DNA from: Thiobacillus sp. | GTDB lineage: Bacteria > Pseudomonadota > Gammaproteobacteria > Burkholderiales > Thiobacillaceae | DNA: 11,340 bases | Reading direction: 5' to 3' | Assembly (NCBI GenBank): GCA_020216925.1 | Contig: JAIWOL010000046.1 | Location: 1 to 11,340, forward strand | Shown: piece by piece, positions 5,341 to 11,340 of the stretch | How positions within the stretch are numbered: the stretch's first letter is position 1 | Layout of the letters: each line of letters begins with the position of its first letter | Translations under genes and position numbers: made by a program | Notes under the pieces: model-generated | Databases searched by the model: none | The model's input: only the letters and a program-made list of their open reading frames with translations | Told to the model about the DNA's origin: nothing

Positions 5341-5367
5341 GACGCGCGAGCCGGGCGCGTTTCGACA
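5341..5367 (-). promoter_or_regulatory. Putative ECF42-type promoter, copy B, driving the VOC-DGPF-SRPBCC cassette
   Basis: On the minus strand TGTCGA (5367-5362), then 17 nt, then CGTC (5344-5341), with the VOC ATG 44 nt downstream. The hexamer, spacer length and distance to ATG are the same as at 1179-1205. ECF42 sigma factors are known for controlling DGPF genes through a TGTCGA / CGA-TC promoter (recalled, not looked up). A DGPF gene is the second gene downstream, so motif and context agree. An inverted repeat (5366-5397) begins at the -35 element. Confidence 0.65.
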
Positions 5368-5397
5368 CGGGCCCGAAAAAAATTTACGCGCCCGTGC
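5366..5397. repeat. Inverted repeat next to the putative promoter
   Basis: CACGGGC (5366-5372) and GCCCGTG (5391-5397) flank an 18-nt spacer containing an A-rich run. One arm overlaps the -35 element. It could be an operator, or a hairpin ending the kinase transcript (stop at 5435). In copy A the arms have decayed. Confidence 0.4.
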
Positions 5398-5434
5398 CGA
5401 GCAAGCGCGCAAGCCGCGCCAGGATGTGCGCTTT

Positions 5435-7117
5435 TCAGCTTGCGAGCAGCAGGAACAACAGCAGGAGATTGAGCACCAGCGACAGCCCCGCGACCAGCGG
5501 CCAGGCGCCGGCGGGGGAACGCTCGATCAGGGGGGGGCGACGCCGCGCCAGCGGGTTGGCTTCGCCGCGTTCGAGCGCAAGGCGCATTTCCTCGGCGGTT
5601 TCGAAACGCTCGGCGGGGTCGCGCGCGACGGCTTTGAGCAGAACGTTTTCCAGCCACGGCGGCAGGTCGGGACGGTAGCGCGTAGGCGGCGCGGGCTCGC
5701 CGAATTTCGGCCGCTGGAAGGGTTCGATTTCGCCGTAGGGATATTTGCGCGTGAGCAGGTGGTAGAGCGTCGCGCCAAGGGCGTAGAGATCGCTCTGCAT
5801 GTTCGCCTCGGCGCCGGCAAAGAGTTCGGGCGCCATGAAGCTCGGCGTGCCGGGCTGCGTGTCGGCGTCGCGCACGTCGATGAGCGGGCAGCGCGCCACG
5901 CCCAGATCGAGTATGCGCAGTTTGCCTTCGCTATCCAGATGCAGGTTGGCGGGCTTGAGGTCGCGGTGAACGATGTCGAGCCGGTGCAGCGCGGCCAGCC
6001 CCTTGAGGATGCGGATCGCCAGGGTGACGGTTTCCGCCGGCGAAAAATGCTGCCCGGCGTCGAGCCGCGCCTGCAGGCTCGCGCCTTCGAAATGGCGCAT
6101 GGCGAAATAGAGGAAATTGCGGCCGGGCAACGGCAGCACGTCGGGGAAATAGTGCGAGTGCACCCGCTTCAGGAACCATTCCTCGGCGAGCAGGCGCGCC
6201 GCGGCCTGCGCGTCGCCGGCAAAGATTGGCCGCAGCGTCTTCAAGGCCCAGCGCTGGCCGGTGTGGACGTGCCGCGCCTGGTAGAGCAGGCTGTCGCGGC
6301 CGCTGTGCAGTTCGGCCTCGATGACGAAATCGTCGAGCCGCGCGCCCGCTGCCAGCCGGCCGGGCAGGGGCAGATCGGCGGCATCGGCGAGCGGTGCGTC
6401 GTCGGCGCCGGTTTCGAGCACGCGCACGACCAGCGCCGTGGCGTTGTCCTGTCCGCCGGCAGCCAGCGCCGCTTCGACCAGCGCCTCTGCGACGCGCTGT
6501 GGCGCAGCGTAAAGCAGGGTCTGACGGTGGAGCTCGACCTGCCCGAGCGGCTCCCACACGCCGTCGCAGACGATCAGGAAGACGTCGCCCGCAGCCAGCT
6601 CGCCCTCGCCGAAATCCGGCAGCACATGGGTGTCCAGTCCCAAGGCGCGCTTGAGCACATGGCTCATGCCGGGCGTTTCCCAGACATGATCGGCCGTCAG
6701 CAGTTCGAGGCTTTCGCCACGCAGGCGATACAGGCGGGTATCGCCCACGTGCGCGTAGTGGTAGCGCCGGCCGCGCGCCACCAGACAGGTGAGCGTGGTC
6801 GCCATGCCGCCGGGTTCGCTGCGCGAGGCCACCTGCCCCGTCAGCCAGCGGTTGACCGCGCCGAGCACCGTGCCCAGCGCGCGCGGGGTTTCCCAGGTGT
6901 CGGGCGTGGCGTAGTAGTCGGCGAGCAGGTTGCGCACCGCGGTTTCGGCCGCTTCGCGCCCGTGCGCGCCGCCGGACACGCCGTCGGCCACCGCCGCGAG
7001 CATGCCCTTGGTCGCGACGAGCTGCGGGTCGGCGGGCTCGACGTAGCCGCCGAAGTCCTCGTTGTCGGGGCGCGGGCCGGCTGCGGTGGCGTAGCCGAAG
7101 TCGAGACGGAGCGGCAT
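5435..7117 (-). CDS. Bifunctional PP2C-type phosphatase / Ser-Thr kinase with C-terminal membrane anchor (560 aa)
   Basis: Residues 1-235 form a PP2C domain: PDNED (17-21), ADGVSGG with metal-binding Asp45, HVGDTRLY (Asp126), CDGVWE (Asp185) and GGQDNAT (Asp224). Residues 262-510 form a protein kinase domain: ALKTLRP (Lys293), HRDLKPAN (catalytic Asp386, Asn391), DLG in place of DFG (404-406), GTPSFMAPE (423-431). The glycine-rich loop is degenerate (HSGRDS, about 271-276). Residues 538-559 are one hydrophobic segment, so the protein is probably tail-anchored with both domains in the cytoplasm. I chose the ATG at 7117 because family members begin just before the FGYATAAGPRPDNED strand. Kinase genes of this type occur beside nitrate transporter and nirBD genes in other proteobacteria (the PA1781-PA1783 region of Pseudomonas aeruginosa), so a role in nitrate-assimilation control is likely but unproven. 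Confidence 0.9.
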   Translation of the reverse strand: MPLRLDFGYATAAGPRPDNEDFGGYVEPADPQLVATKGMLAAVADGVSGGAHGREAAETAVRNLLADYYATPDTWETPRALGTVLGAVNRWLTGQVASRSEPGGMATTLTCLVARGRRYHYAHVGDTRLYRLRGESLELLTADHVWETPGMSHVLKRALGLDTHVLPDFGEGELAAGDVFLIVCDGVWEPLGQVELHRQTLLYAAPQRVAEALVEAALAAGGQDNATALVVRVLETGADDAPLADAADLPLPGRLAAGARLDDFVIEAELHSGRDSLLYQARHVHTGQRWALKTLRPIFAGDAQAAARLLAEEWFLKRVHSHYFPDVLPLPGRNFLYFAMRHFEGASLQARLDAGQHFSPAETVTLAIRILKGLAALHRLDIVHRDLKPANLHLDSEGKLRILDLGVARCPLIDVRDADTQPGTPSFMAPELFAGAEANMQSDLYALGATLYHLLTRKYPYGEIEPFQRPKFGEPAPPTRYRPDLPPWLENVLLKAVARDPAERFETAEEMRLALERGEANPLARRRPPLIERSPAGAWPLVAGLSLVLNLLLLFLLLAS

Positions 7118-7220
7118 GGGAGCTAGGGGCCAGGAAGGGCTGAAGACGGCATGATCGCAGACCGGCACGCTATCGCCAGCCTGGGGCTGCGGCACATGCG
7201 GCACAGACTGCGTGGCTGCC

Positions 7221-8432
7221 CTACACCTTTGCGCCGGCAATGGCCGCAGCGCCCCAGGTGGTACGCCAGCGCCGTTTGACGAGGTTGAGGCCGAGCAGCG
7301 CCACGGCGGCGAGTCCGGAGAAGATGAGCAGTCCCAATTGGTAGTTGCCGGTCAGTCCCTTGATGTAGCCGAGACTGGCGGCGAGATAGAACCCGCCAAC
7401 CCCGCCCGCCATGCCCACCAGCCCGGTCATCACGCCGATTTCCTTCCTGAAGCGTTGCGGCACGAGCTGGAACACCGCGCCGTTGCCGAAGCCCAGCGTT
7501 GCCATCGTCAGCAGGAAACCGGCGAGCGCCCAGCCCGCCGTGGGCGCGCCGAAGCTCACCCCGCCCAAGCAGAACGCGGCCAGGGCGTAAACGATCAGCA
7601 GCGTGCGGATGCCGCCGATGCGGTCGGCCACGGCACCGCCAAAGGGCCGCACCAGCGAACCCGCCAGCACGCAGGCGGCGGTGAAATAGCCGGCATGCAC
7701 GGGGGCGAGCCCGTACTGGTCGTTGAAATAGATGGTGAGCGAGGAGGCCAGCCCGACGAAGCCGCCGAAGGTGACGAAATAGAAGAACATGAACCACCAC
7801 GCGTCGCGGTCGCGCAGCACCTGCAGATACTGGTGCATCGACTTGGGCGGCGGACAGTCGGGCGCATCCTTTGCAAACACCAGATACACCAGGAAGGCCA
7901 CGCCCAGCGGAACCAGCGCCATGCCGAACACATTGCCCCAGCCAAAGGCCGCCGCCAGTCCTGGCGCCAGCAGCGCGGCGAATACCGTGCCGGAGTTGCC
8001 GGCGCCGGCAATTCCCAGCGCCGTGCCCTGATGCTGCGGCGGATACCAGCGCGACGCCAGCGGCAGGGCGACGGCGAACGCCGCGCCGGCAAAGCCGAGC
8101 ATGAGCCCCAGCACCAGCACTTCGCGATAGCTGCTGATGCCCGCCAGCCAGGCCCACGCCAGCGCGCCCATGACGACGGTCTGGCCGATGAGCCCCGCGC
8201 GCTTGGGGCGCAGGTGGTCGACCAGCACGCCCATGACGATGCGCAGCAGCGCGCCCGCCAGCACCGGGGTGGCCACCATCATGCCCTTCTGCGCGGGCGT
8301 GAGCCCCAGGTCGGCGGCGATCTGCACACCCAGCGGCCCCAGCATCACCCATACCATGAAGGCGATGTCGAAATACAGAAACGCGGATAGCAGGGTGGGC
8401 GTGTGCCCGGATTTCCAGAAATTCCGGTTCAT
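7221..8432 (-). CDS. Nitrate/nitrite transporter, NarK/NasA type (MFS, NNP family, 403 aa)
   Basis: A 12-helix major-facilitator protein of the nitrate/nitrite porter family, which imports nitrate and/or exchanges nitrite across the inner membrane. The two Asn-Gly signature helices are present: GIAGAGNSGTVFAALLAP (about 140-157) and GFGNGAVFQLVPQRF (about 314-328). Arg64 (ALLRIVMG) and Arg262 (VRPFGG) sit where the two substrate-binding arginines of NarK are expected. The ATG at 8432 gives the usual NFWKSGHTPTLLSAFLYFD start. Its ribosome site is weak, and the open frame runs further upstream into Arg-rich non-family sequence that I exclude. It follows nirD by 61 nt and precedes the kinase-phosphatase by 103 nt. 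An assimilatory import role is most likely given nirBD, but respiratory antiport cannot be ruled out from sequence. Confidence 0.92.
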   Translation of the reverse strand: MNRNFWKSGHTPTLLSAFLYFDIAFMVWVMLGPLGVQIAADLGLTPAQKGMMVATPVLAGALLRIVMGVLVDHLRPKRAGLIGQTVVMGALAWAWLAGISSYREVLVLGLMLGFAGAAFAVALPLASRWYPPQHQGTALGIAGAGNSGTVFAALLAPGLAAAFGWGNVFGMALVPLGVAFLVYLVFAKDAPDCPPPKSMHQYLQVLRDRDAWWFMFFYFVTFGGFVGLASSLTIYFNDQYGLAPVHAGYFTAACVLAGSLVRPFGGAVADRIGGIRTLLIVYALAAFCLGGVSFGAPTAGWALAGFLLTMATLGFGNGAVFQLVPQRFRKEIGVMTGLVGMAGGVGGFYLAASLGYIKGLTGNYQLGLLIFSGLAAVALLGLNLVKRRWRTTWGAAAIAGAKV

Positions 8433-8450
8433 GGTCGTGTTCCGTCCGAT

Positions 8451-8465
8451 GCGGCGCGCCGCGCC
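8451..8465. repeat. GC-only palindrome between nirD and the transporter gene
   Basis: GCGGCGCGCCGC (8451-8462) is a perfect 12-nt palindrome, with an overlapping second dyad to 8465. It sits in the 61-nt gap between nirD and the narK-like start. It could be an mRNA hairpin that tunes expression of the transporter relative to nirBD. There is no T-run, so a rho-independent terminator is unlikely. Confidence 0.35.
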
Positions 8466-8493
8466 GCGTGTTGTTGCATGGGGTGCGCGGGGT

Positions 8494-8826
8494 TCAGGCG
8501 GCGGCGCGCGCCACCGCTTCGAGGTCGAGCCACACCCGGCCGCCCTCGACCCTGACGGGAAACTCGCGCGCGCAGCCTTCGTCCGGGGCCACGGCACAGC
8601 CGGAGGCCAGTTCGATATTCCAGCCGTGCAGCGGACAGGTGACGCGGCGGCCGTGGACGATGCCCTGCGACAGCGGCCCGCCCTTGTGCGGGCAGCGGTC
8701 TTCCAGCGCAAAGACTTCGTCTTCGCCGTTGCGGAACACGGCGATGTCGGTGCTGCCGTGGCGCACCACGCGCGCGCCGAGTCTGGGAATGTCGGCCAGG
8801 TCCAGGATGTCGATCCAGTGGTTCAT
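8494..8826 (-). CDS. nirD: Nitrite reductase [NAD(P)H] small subunit, Rieske type
   Basis: The small partner of NirB in the cytoplasmic NADH-dependent nitrite reductase that makes ammonium. The 110-residue protein is a Rieske-fold domain with both ligand boxes: CPHKGG (C-x-H) and, 17 residues on, CPLHGW (C-x2-H), so it should bind a [2Fe-2S] cluster, unlike the E. coli NirD which lacks these ligands. The end GGRVWLDLE is the usual last strand. Two starts are possible. The ATG at 8841 overlaps the nirB stop as ATGA. I prefer 8826 because AAGGAA lies exactly 6 nt before it and the family begins with MNHWIDI-like sequence. Co-translation with nirB is expected. Confidence 0.93.
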   Translation of the reverse strand: MNHWIDILDLADIPRLGARVVRHGSTDIAVFRNGEDEVFALEDRCPHKGGPLSQGIVHGRRVTCPLHGWNIELASGCAVAPDEGCAREFPVRVEGGRVWLDLEAVARAAA

Positions 8827-8832
8827 TTTGCT

Positions 8833-8838
8833 TTCCTT
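8833..8838 (-). promoter_or_regulatory. Ribosome-binding site that decides the nirD start
   Basis: AAGGAA begins within the nirB stop codon and lies 6 nt before the ATG at 8826. It favours that start over the overlapping ATG at 8841, which has no equally good site. Confidence 0.7.
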
Positions 8839-11249
8839 CATGCGGCGACGGTTTCGAATTCGTGTTTGTGCTTGCCTTCGAACGCGCGCTCGACCCAGGG
8901 ATCCTTTTCCACCGACAGCGCGAAGATCAGGCGGTCGTACAGGGCGCGGCGGTTCTCCGCGTCGTCGAGGATTTTCTTCTTCACGTAGTCCAGCCCCACG
9001 CGTTCGAGGTAATGCACGGTGCGGTCCAGATAGTGCGCTTCCTCGCGGTAGAGCTGCAGAAAGGCGCCGGAATACTCCAGCACCTCGTCAGGGGTCTTCA
9101 CCTTGACGAGAAACTGCGCGACCTCGGTCTTGATGCCGCCGTTGCCGCCGATGTAGATCTCCCAGCCGGAATCGACGCCGATCACGCCGACGTCCTTGAT
9201 CGCCACCTCGGCGCAGTTCCTCGGGCAGCCCGATACCGCAAGCTTGACCTTGTGCGGCGCCCACATCTTGAAGAACACTTTTTCCAGGTCGATGCCCATC
9301 TGCGTCGAATCCTGGGTGCCGAAACGGCACCATTCCGAACCGACGCAGGTTTTCACCGTGCGCAGCGCCTTGCCGTAGGCGTGGCCGGACGGCATGTCCA
9401 GATCCGCCCAGACTTTCGGTAAGTCTTCTTTTTTCACGCCCAGCAGGTCGATGCGCTGGCCGCCGGTGACCTTCACCGTGGGGATGTTGTATTTTTCGGC
9501 GACGATGGCGATGCGTTTCAGTTCGCTCGGTGTGGTCTGGCCGCCCCACATGCGCGGAATCACCGAATACGTGCCGTCCTTCTGGATGTTGGCGTGGGCG
9601 CGCTCGTTGATGAAGCGCGACTGCGGGTCGTCCTCGGCCTCGCCCGGCCAGGTGGAGATGAGGTAGTAGTTGAGCGCGGGCCGGCACGTCGCGCAGCCGT
9701 TGGGCGTGCGCCATTGCATCGCCTGCATCACCTGGGGAATGCTGAGGTATTTGTGTTCGCGGATCGCCGCGCGCACTTCCTCGTGGGTGTGATCGGTGCA
9801 GCCGCATACGCTTTTCTTCTTCGGCGCGGCCGAGTAGTCGCCGCCCGCCGTCACCGCGAGAATCTGCTCGACGAGTCCCGTGCACGAGCCGCACGAAGAC
9901 GACGCCTTGGTGTGTTTGCGCACGTCTTCCAGCGTGAACAGCCCCTTTTCGCGGATGGCCTTGACGATATCGCCCTTGCACACGCCGTTGCAGCCGCACA
10001 CTTCCATGTCGTCGGTCATCGCCGCGGCCTTGTTGATCCCCTGGTGGCCGAGGTTGCCGCAATGGTCCTGGCCGAACATCAGATGATCGCGCAGCTCGGC
10101 GATGTCCTTGCCGTCCCGGAGCAGCGAGAAATACCACGCGCCGTCGACGGTGTCGCCGTACATCACGCCGCCGACGAGCTTGTTGTCCTTGATCACGAGC
10201 TTCTTGTACACGCCGCCCAGCGGGTCGGAATAGAGAATGGATTCGGTGCCCTCGCCGCCCATGAAATCGCCGGCGGAAAAGAGGTCGATGCCGGTGACCT
10301 TGAGCTTGGTCGAGGTCACCGAGCCTTCGTAGCGGGCGATGCCGTAGTGCGCCAGATGGTTGGCGCATACCTTGGCCTGCTCGAACAGCGGCGCAACCAG
10401 CCCGTAGGCGATGCCGCGATGCGCGGCGCATTCGCCGATGGAATAGATGCGCGGGTCGGTCACGGTCTGCAGGGTGTCGGTGACGACGATGCCGCGGTAG
10501 CAGTGCAGGCCCGCCGATTCGGCGAGTTCGCTGTTGGGACGGATGCCGACCGCCATCACCACCAGATCGGCCGGCGCTTCGCTGCCGTCCTTGAACCTGA
10601 TCGACGCCACGCGGCCGTCGGCGCCTGCCGCCAGTTCGGCCGTCTGTTTTTGCAGCAGGAACTTCATGCCCTTTTCTTCGAGCGATTTCTGCAGCAGGCG
10701 CGCGGCGGGCTCGTCGAGCTGGCGTTCCATCAGCCAGGGCGCGATGTGCACGACGGTGACGTCCATGCCGCGCTTCATCAGGCCGTTGGCGGCTTCGAGG
10801 CCCAAAAGGCCACCGCCGATGACGACCGCGTGTTTATACGTGCTGGCGGCGCGGATCATCGCGTCGACGTCGGCGATGTCGCGGAAGCTGATCACCCCAG
10901 GCAAATCCTTGCCCGGCACCGGCAGGATGAAGGGATTGGAGCCGGTGGCGAGCAGCAGGCGGTCGTATTCGGCTTCGGTGCCGTCATCGGCGATCACCTT
11001 GCGCTTCACCCGGTCGATCTTCACGACCTTCTTGTTGAGGTGCAGCGCGATGCCATGTTCCGCGTACCAGTCGAGCGGGTTGAGGATGATGTCGTTCACT
11101 GTCTGCTCGCCCGCGAGCACCGGGGAGAGCAGGATGCGGTTGTAGTTGGGGTGAGGCTCGGCGCCGAACACGGTAATGTCGTAGAGGCCGGGCGCCTGCT
11201 TCAGCAGTTCTTCGAGGGTGCGCACCCCGGCCATGCCATTGCCGACCAT
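8838..11249 (-). CDS. nirB: Nitrite reductase [NAD(P)H] large subunit, 5' end cut by an IS21-like insertion
   Basis: NirB reduces nitrite to ammonium with NADH at a siroheme/[4Fe-4S] centre in the cytoplasm. In order: FAD/NAD-binding Rossmann domains with GNGMAG (3-8) and GGGLLG (145-150); a BFD-like [2Fe-2S] domain (Cys418, 420, 453, 456); a second Cys set (482, 484, 519, 522); the ferredoxin-like half-domain; and the siroheme/[4Fe-4S] ligands C-x5-C (635, 641) and C-x3-C (675, 679). All catalytic motifs are intact over 803 codons. The frame starts at an ATG only 2 nt from an IS end at 11251. Close relatives have several residues before VGNGMAG (KLKLVM-like), so about 5-10 codons, the first beta strand and the native ribosome site are missing. 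No Shine-Dalgarno precedes the present ATG. The gene is probably not expressed, or only weakly, unless the IS supplies a transcript. ATGA overlap with the first possible nirD start. Confidence 0.93.
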   Translation of the reverse strand: MVGNGMAGVRTLEELLKQAPGLYDITVFGAEPHPNYNRILLSPVLAGEQTVNDIILNPLDWYAEHGIALHLNKKVVKIDRVKRKVIADDGTEAEYDRLLLATGSNPFILPVPGKDLPGVISFRDIADVDAMIRAASTYKHAVVIGGGLLGLEAANGLMKRGMDVTVVHIAPWLMERQLDEPAARLLQKSLEEKGMKFLLQKQTAELAAGADGRVASIRFKDGSEAPADLVVMAVGIRPNSELAESAGLHCYRGIVVTDTLQTVTDPRIYSIGECAAHRGIAYGLVAPLFEQAKVCANHLAHYGIARYEGSVTSTKLKVTGIDLFSAGDFMGGEGTESILYSDPLGGVYKKLVIKDNKLVGGVMYGDTVDGAWYFSLLRDGKDIAELRDHLMFGQDHCGNLGHQGINKAAAMTDDMEVCGCNGVCKGDIVKAIREKGLFTLEDVRKHTKASSSCGSCTGLVEQILAVTAGGDYSAAPKKKSVCGCTDHTHEEVRAAIREHKYLSIPQVMQAMQWRTPNGCATCRPALNYYLISTWPGEAEDDPQSRFINERAHANIQKDGTYSVIPRMWGGQTTPSELKRIAIVAEKYNIPTVKVTGGQRIDLLGVKKEDLPKVWADLDMPSGHAYGKALRTVKTCVGSEWCRFGTQDSTQMGIDLEKVFFKMWAPHKVKLAVSGCPRNCAEVAIKDVGVIGVDSGWEIYIGGNGGIKTEVAQFLVKVKTPDEVLEYSGAFLQLYREEAHYLDRTVHYLERVGLDYVKKKILDDAENRRALYDRLIFALSVEKDPWVERAFEGKHKHEFETVAA

Positions 11250-11255
11250 CTGTCA

Positions 11256-11302
11256 GGCGACACCGTAAATTGACCCCCTGGCGACACGAGGAATTGACCC
11301 CC
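11256..11302. repeat. Two 23-bp tandem repeats of the IS21-type terminus
   Basis: Unit 1 is 11256-11278 and unit 2 is 11280-11302. They share GGCGACAC at the start and AATTGACCCCC at the end, differ only in the few bases between, and are separated by 1 nt. They correspond to the L1/L2 transposase-binding repeats of this family. Confidence 0.85.
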
Positions 11303-11324
11303 CTTGTTCGCAAGGAGGCCATCG

Positions 11325-11340
11325 TTGGAAACGAAGCACA
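11325..11340 (+). CDS. istA: IstA-like transposase, first five codons only
   Basis: A TTG start (11325) is preceded by AAGGAGG (11312-11318) at 6-nt spacing and encodes METKH before the window ends. Position, orientation and ribosome site fit the istA gene directly inside the left end of an IS21-family element. There is too little sequence to confirm the DDE domain. It is transcribed divergently from nirB. Confidence 0.6.

Larger units (their letters stand above)
5270..5400. repeat. Intact copy B of the duplicated promoter/start region
   Basis: This is the counterpart of 1109-1237: about 130 bp, with the first 30 bp identical and the rest diverged. It covers the VOC start region and the TGTCGA-N17-CGTC element. 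Here it leads into the complete VOC gene, so this is the functional copy. Confidence 0.8.
11251..11340 (+). mobile_element. Left end of an IS21-family insertion sequence, partial (continues past right edge)
   Basis: The element starts TGTCAGGCGACACCG and carries two imperfect tandem 23-bp units (11256-11278 and 11280-11302). Each has GGCGACAC followed by an AATTGACCCCC block. Multiple terminal repeats containing AATTGACCCCC are characteristic of IS21-family ends, where they bind the IstA transposase. A strong ribosome site and a start codon follow directly. The boundary lies right beside the truncated nirB frame, so this is the insertion breakpoint. The target-site duplication and the far end are outside the window. 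Confidence 0.85.

Noticed and set aside
5366..5397. Rho-independent terminator for the kinase gene
   Set aside because: The arms are only 7 bp with an 18-nt spacer, and the T-run lies in the loop instead of after the stem, so it was listed as an inverted repeat only.
4712..7126. An 804-codon plus-strand open frame
   Set aside because: It lies antisense to the DGPF, VOC and kinase-phosphatase genes. Its translation is rich in Arg, His, Gln and Ala with no domain, as expected from GC-rich codon bias.
7118..7240. Longer start for the PP2C-kinase protein (601 aa)
   Set aside because: The extra 41 residues resemble no family N-terminus, and PP2C homology begins immediately after the ATG at 7117.
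9594..11273. A 559-codon plus-strand open frame over nirB
   Set aside because: It is antisense to well-conserved nirB motifs and shows no recognisable domain; a GC-bias shadow.

Overview
The window comes from a GC-rich (visibly well over 60% G+C) proteobacterium, most likely a betaproteobacterium. I infer this from the codon use, the style of NirB/NirD, and the nitrate-assimilation gene order. Every recognisable chromosomal gene lies on the minus strand, so the window reads biologically from right to left. Only the insertion sequence (IS) fragment at the far right has a plus-strand gene.

Right part (about 5435-11250): an assimilatory nitrate/nitrite block in the order nirB, nirD, a NarK/NasA-type transporter, and a fused PP2C phosphatase-Ser/Thr kinase with a C-terminal membrane anchor. 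Together these import nitrate/nitrite, reduce nitrite to ammonium with NADH, and presumably add a phosphorylation-based control step. The 5' end of nirB is cut by an IS21-family end beginning at 11251. The gene has lost its first few codons, its ribosome-binding site and its promoter.

Middle part (about 1313-5400): a tightly packed run of small genes from families that recur together: three VOC/glyoxalase-fold proteins, a DGPF (YCII) protein, two SRPBCC/AHSA1 proteins, a small SAM methyltransferase and an AraC-type regulator. Several junctions are ATGA start/stop overlaps (2945-2948, 2508-2511, 1684-1687, 3976-3979, 4440-4443). Upstream of the first gene is a TGTCGA-N17-CGTC element, which fits the promoter I recall for ECF42 sigma factors, the group linked to DGPF genes. 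No sigma factor gene is present. A 19-codon remnant of another VOC gene lies between the DGPF and SRPBCC genes.

Left part (1-1240): a second, diverged copy of the same promoter plus the first nine codons of the same VOC gene sits at about 1109-1237. It is cut off by a probable IS3-like end at 1048-1073 and a 9-bp-arm palindrome. Then come another SRPBCC gene and the N-terminal part of a MATE-family exporter that runs off the left edge. The left and middle parts look like a family-rich stress or detoxification cassette that has been duplicated, trimmed and reshuffled, with an IS remnant at one breakpoint.
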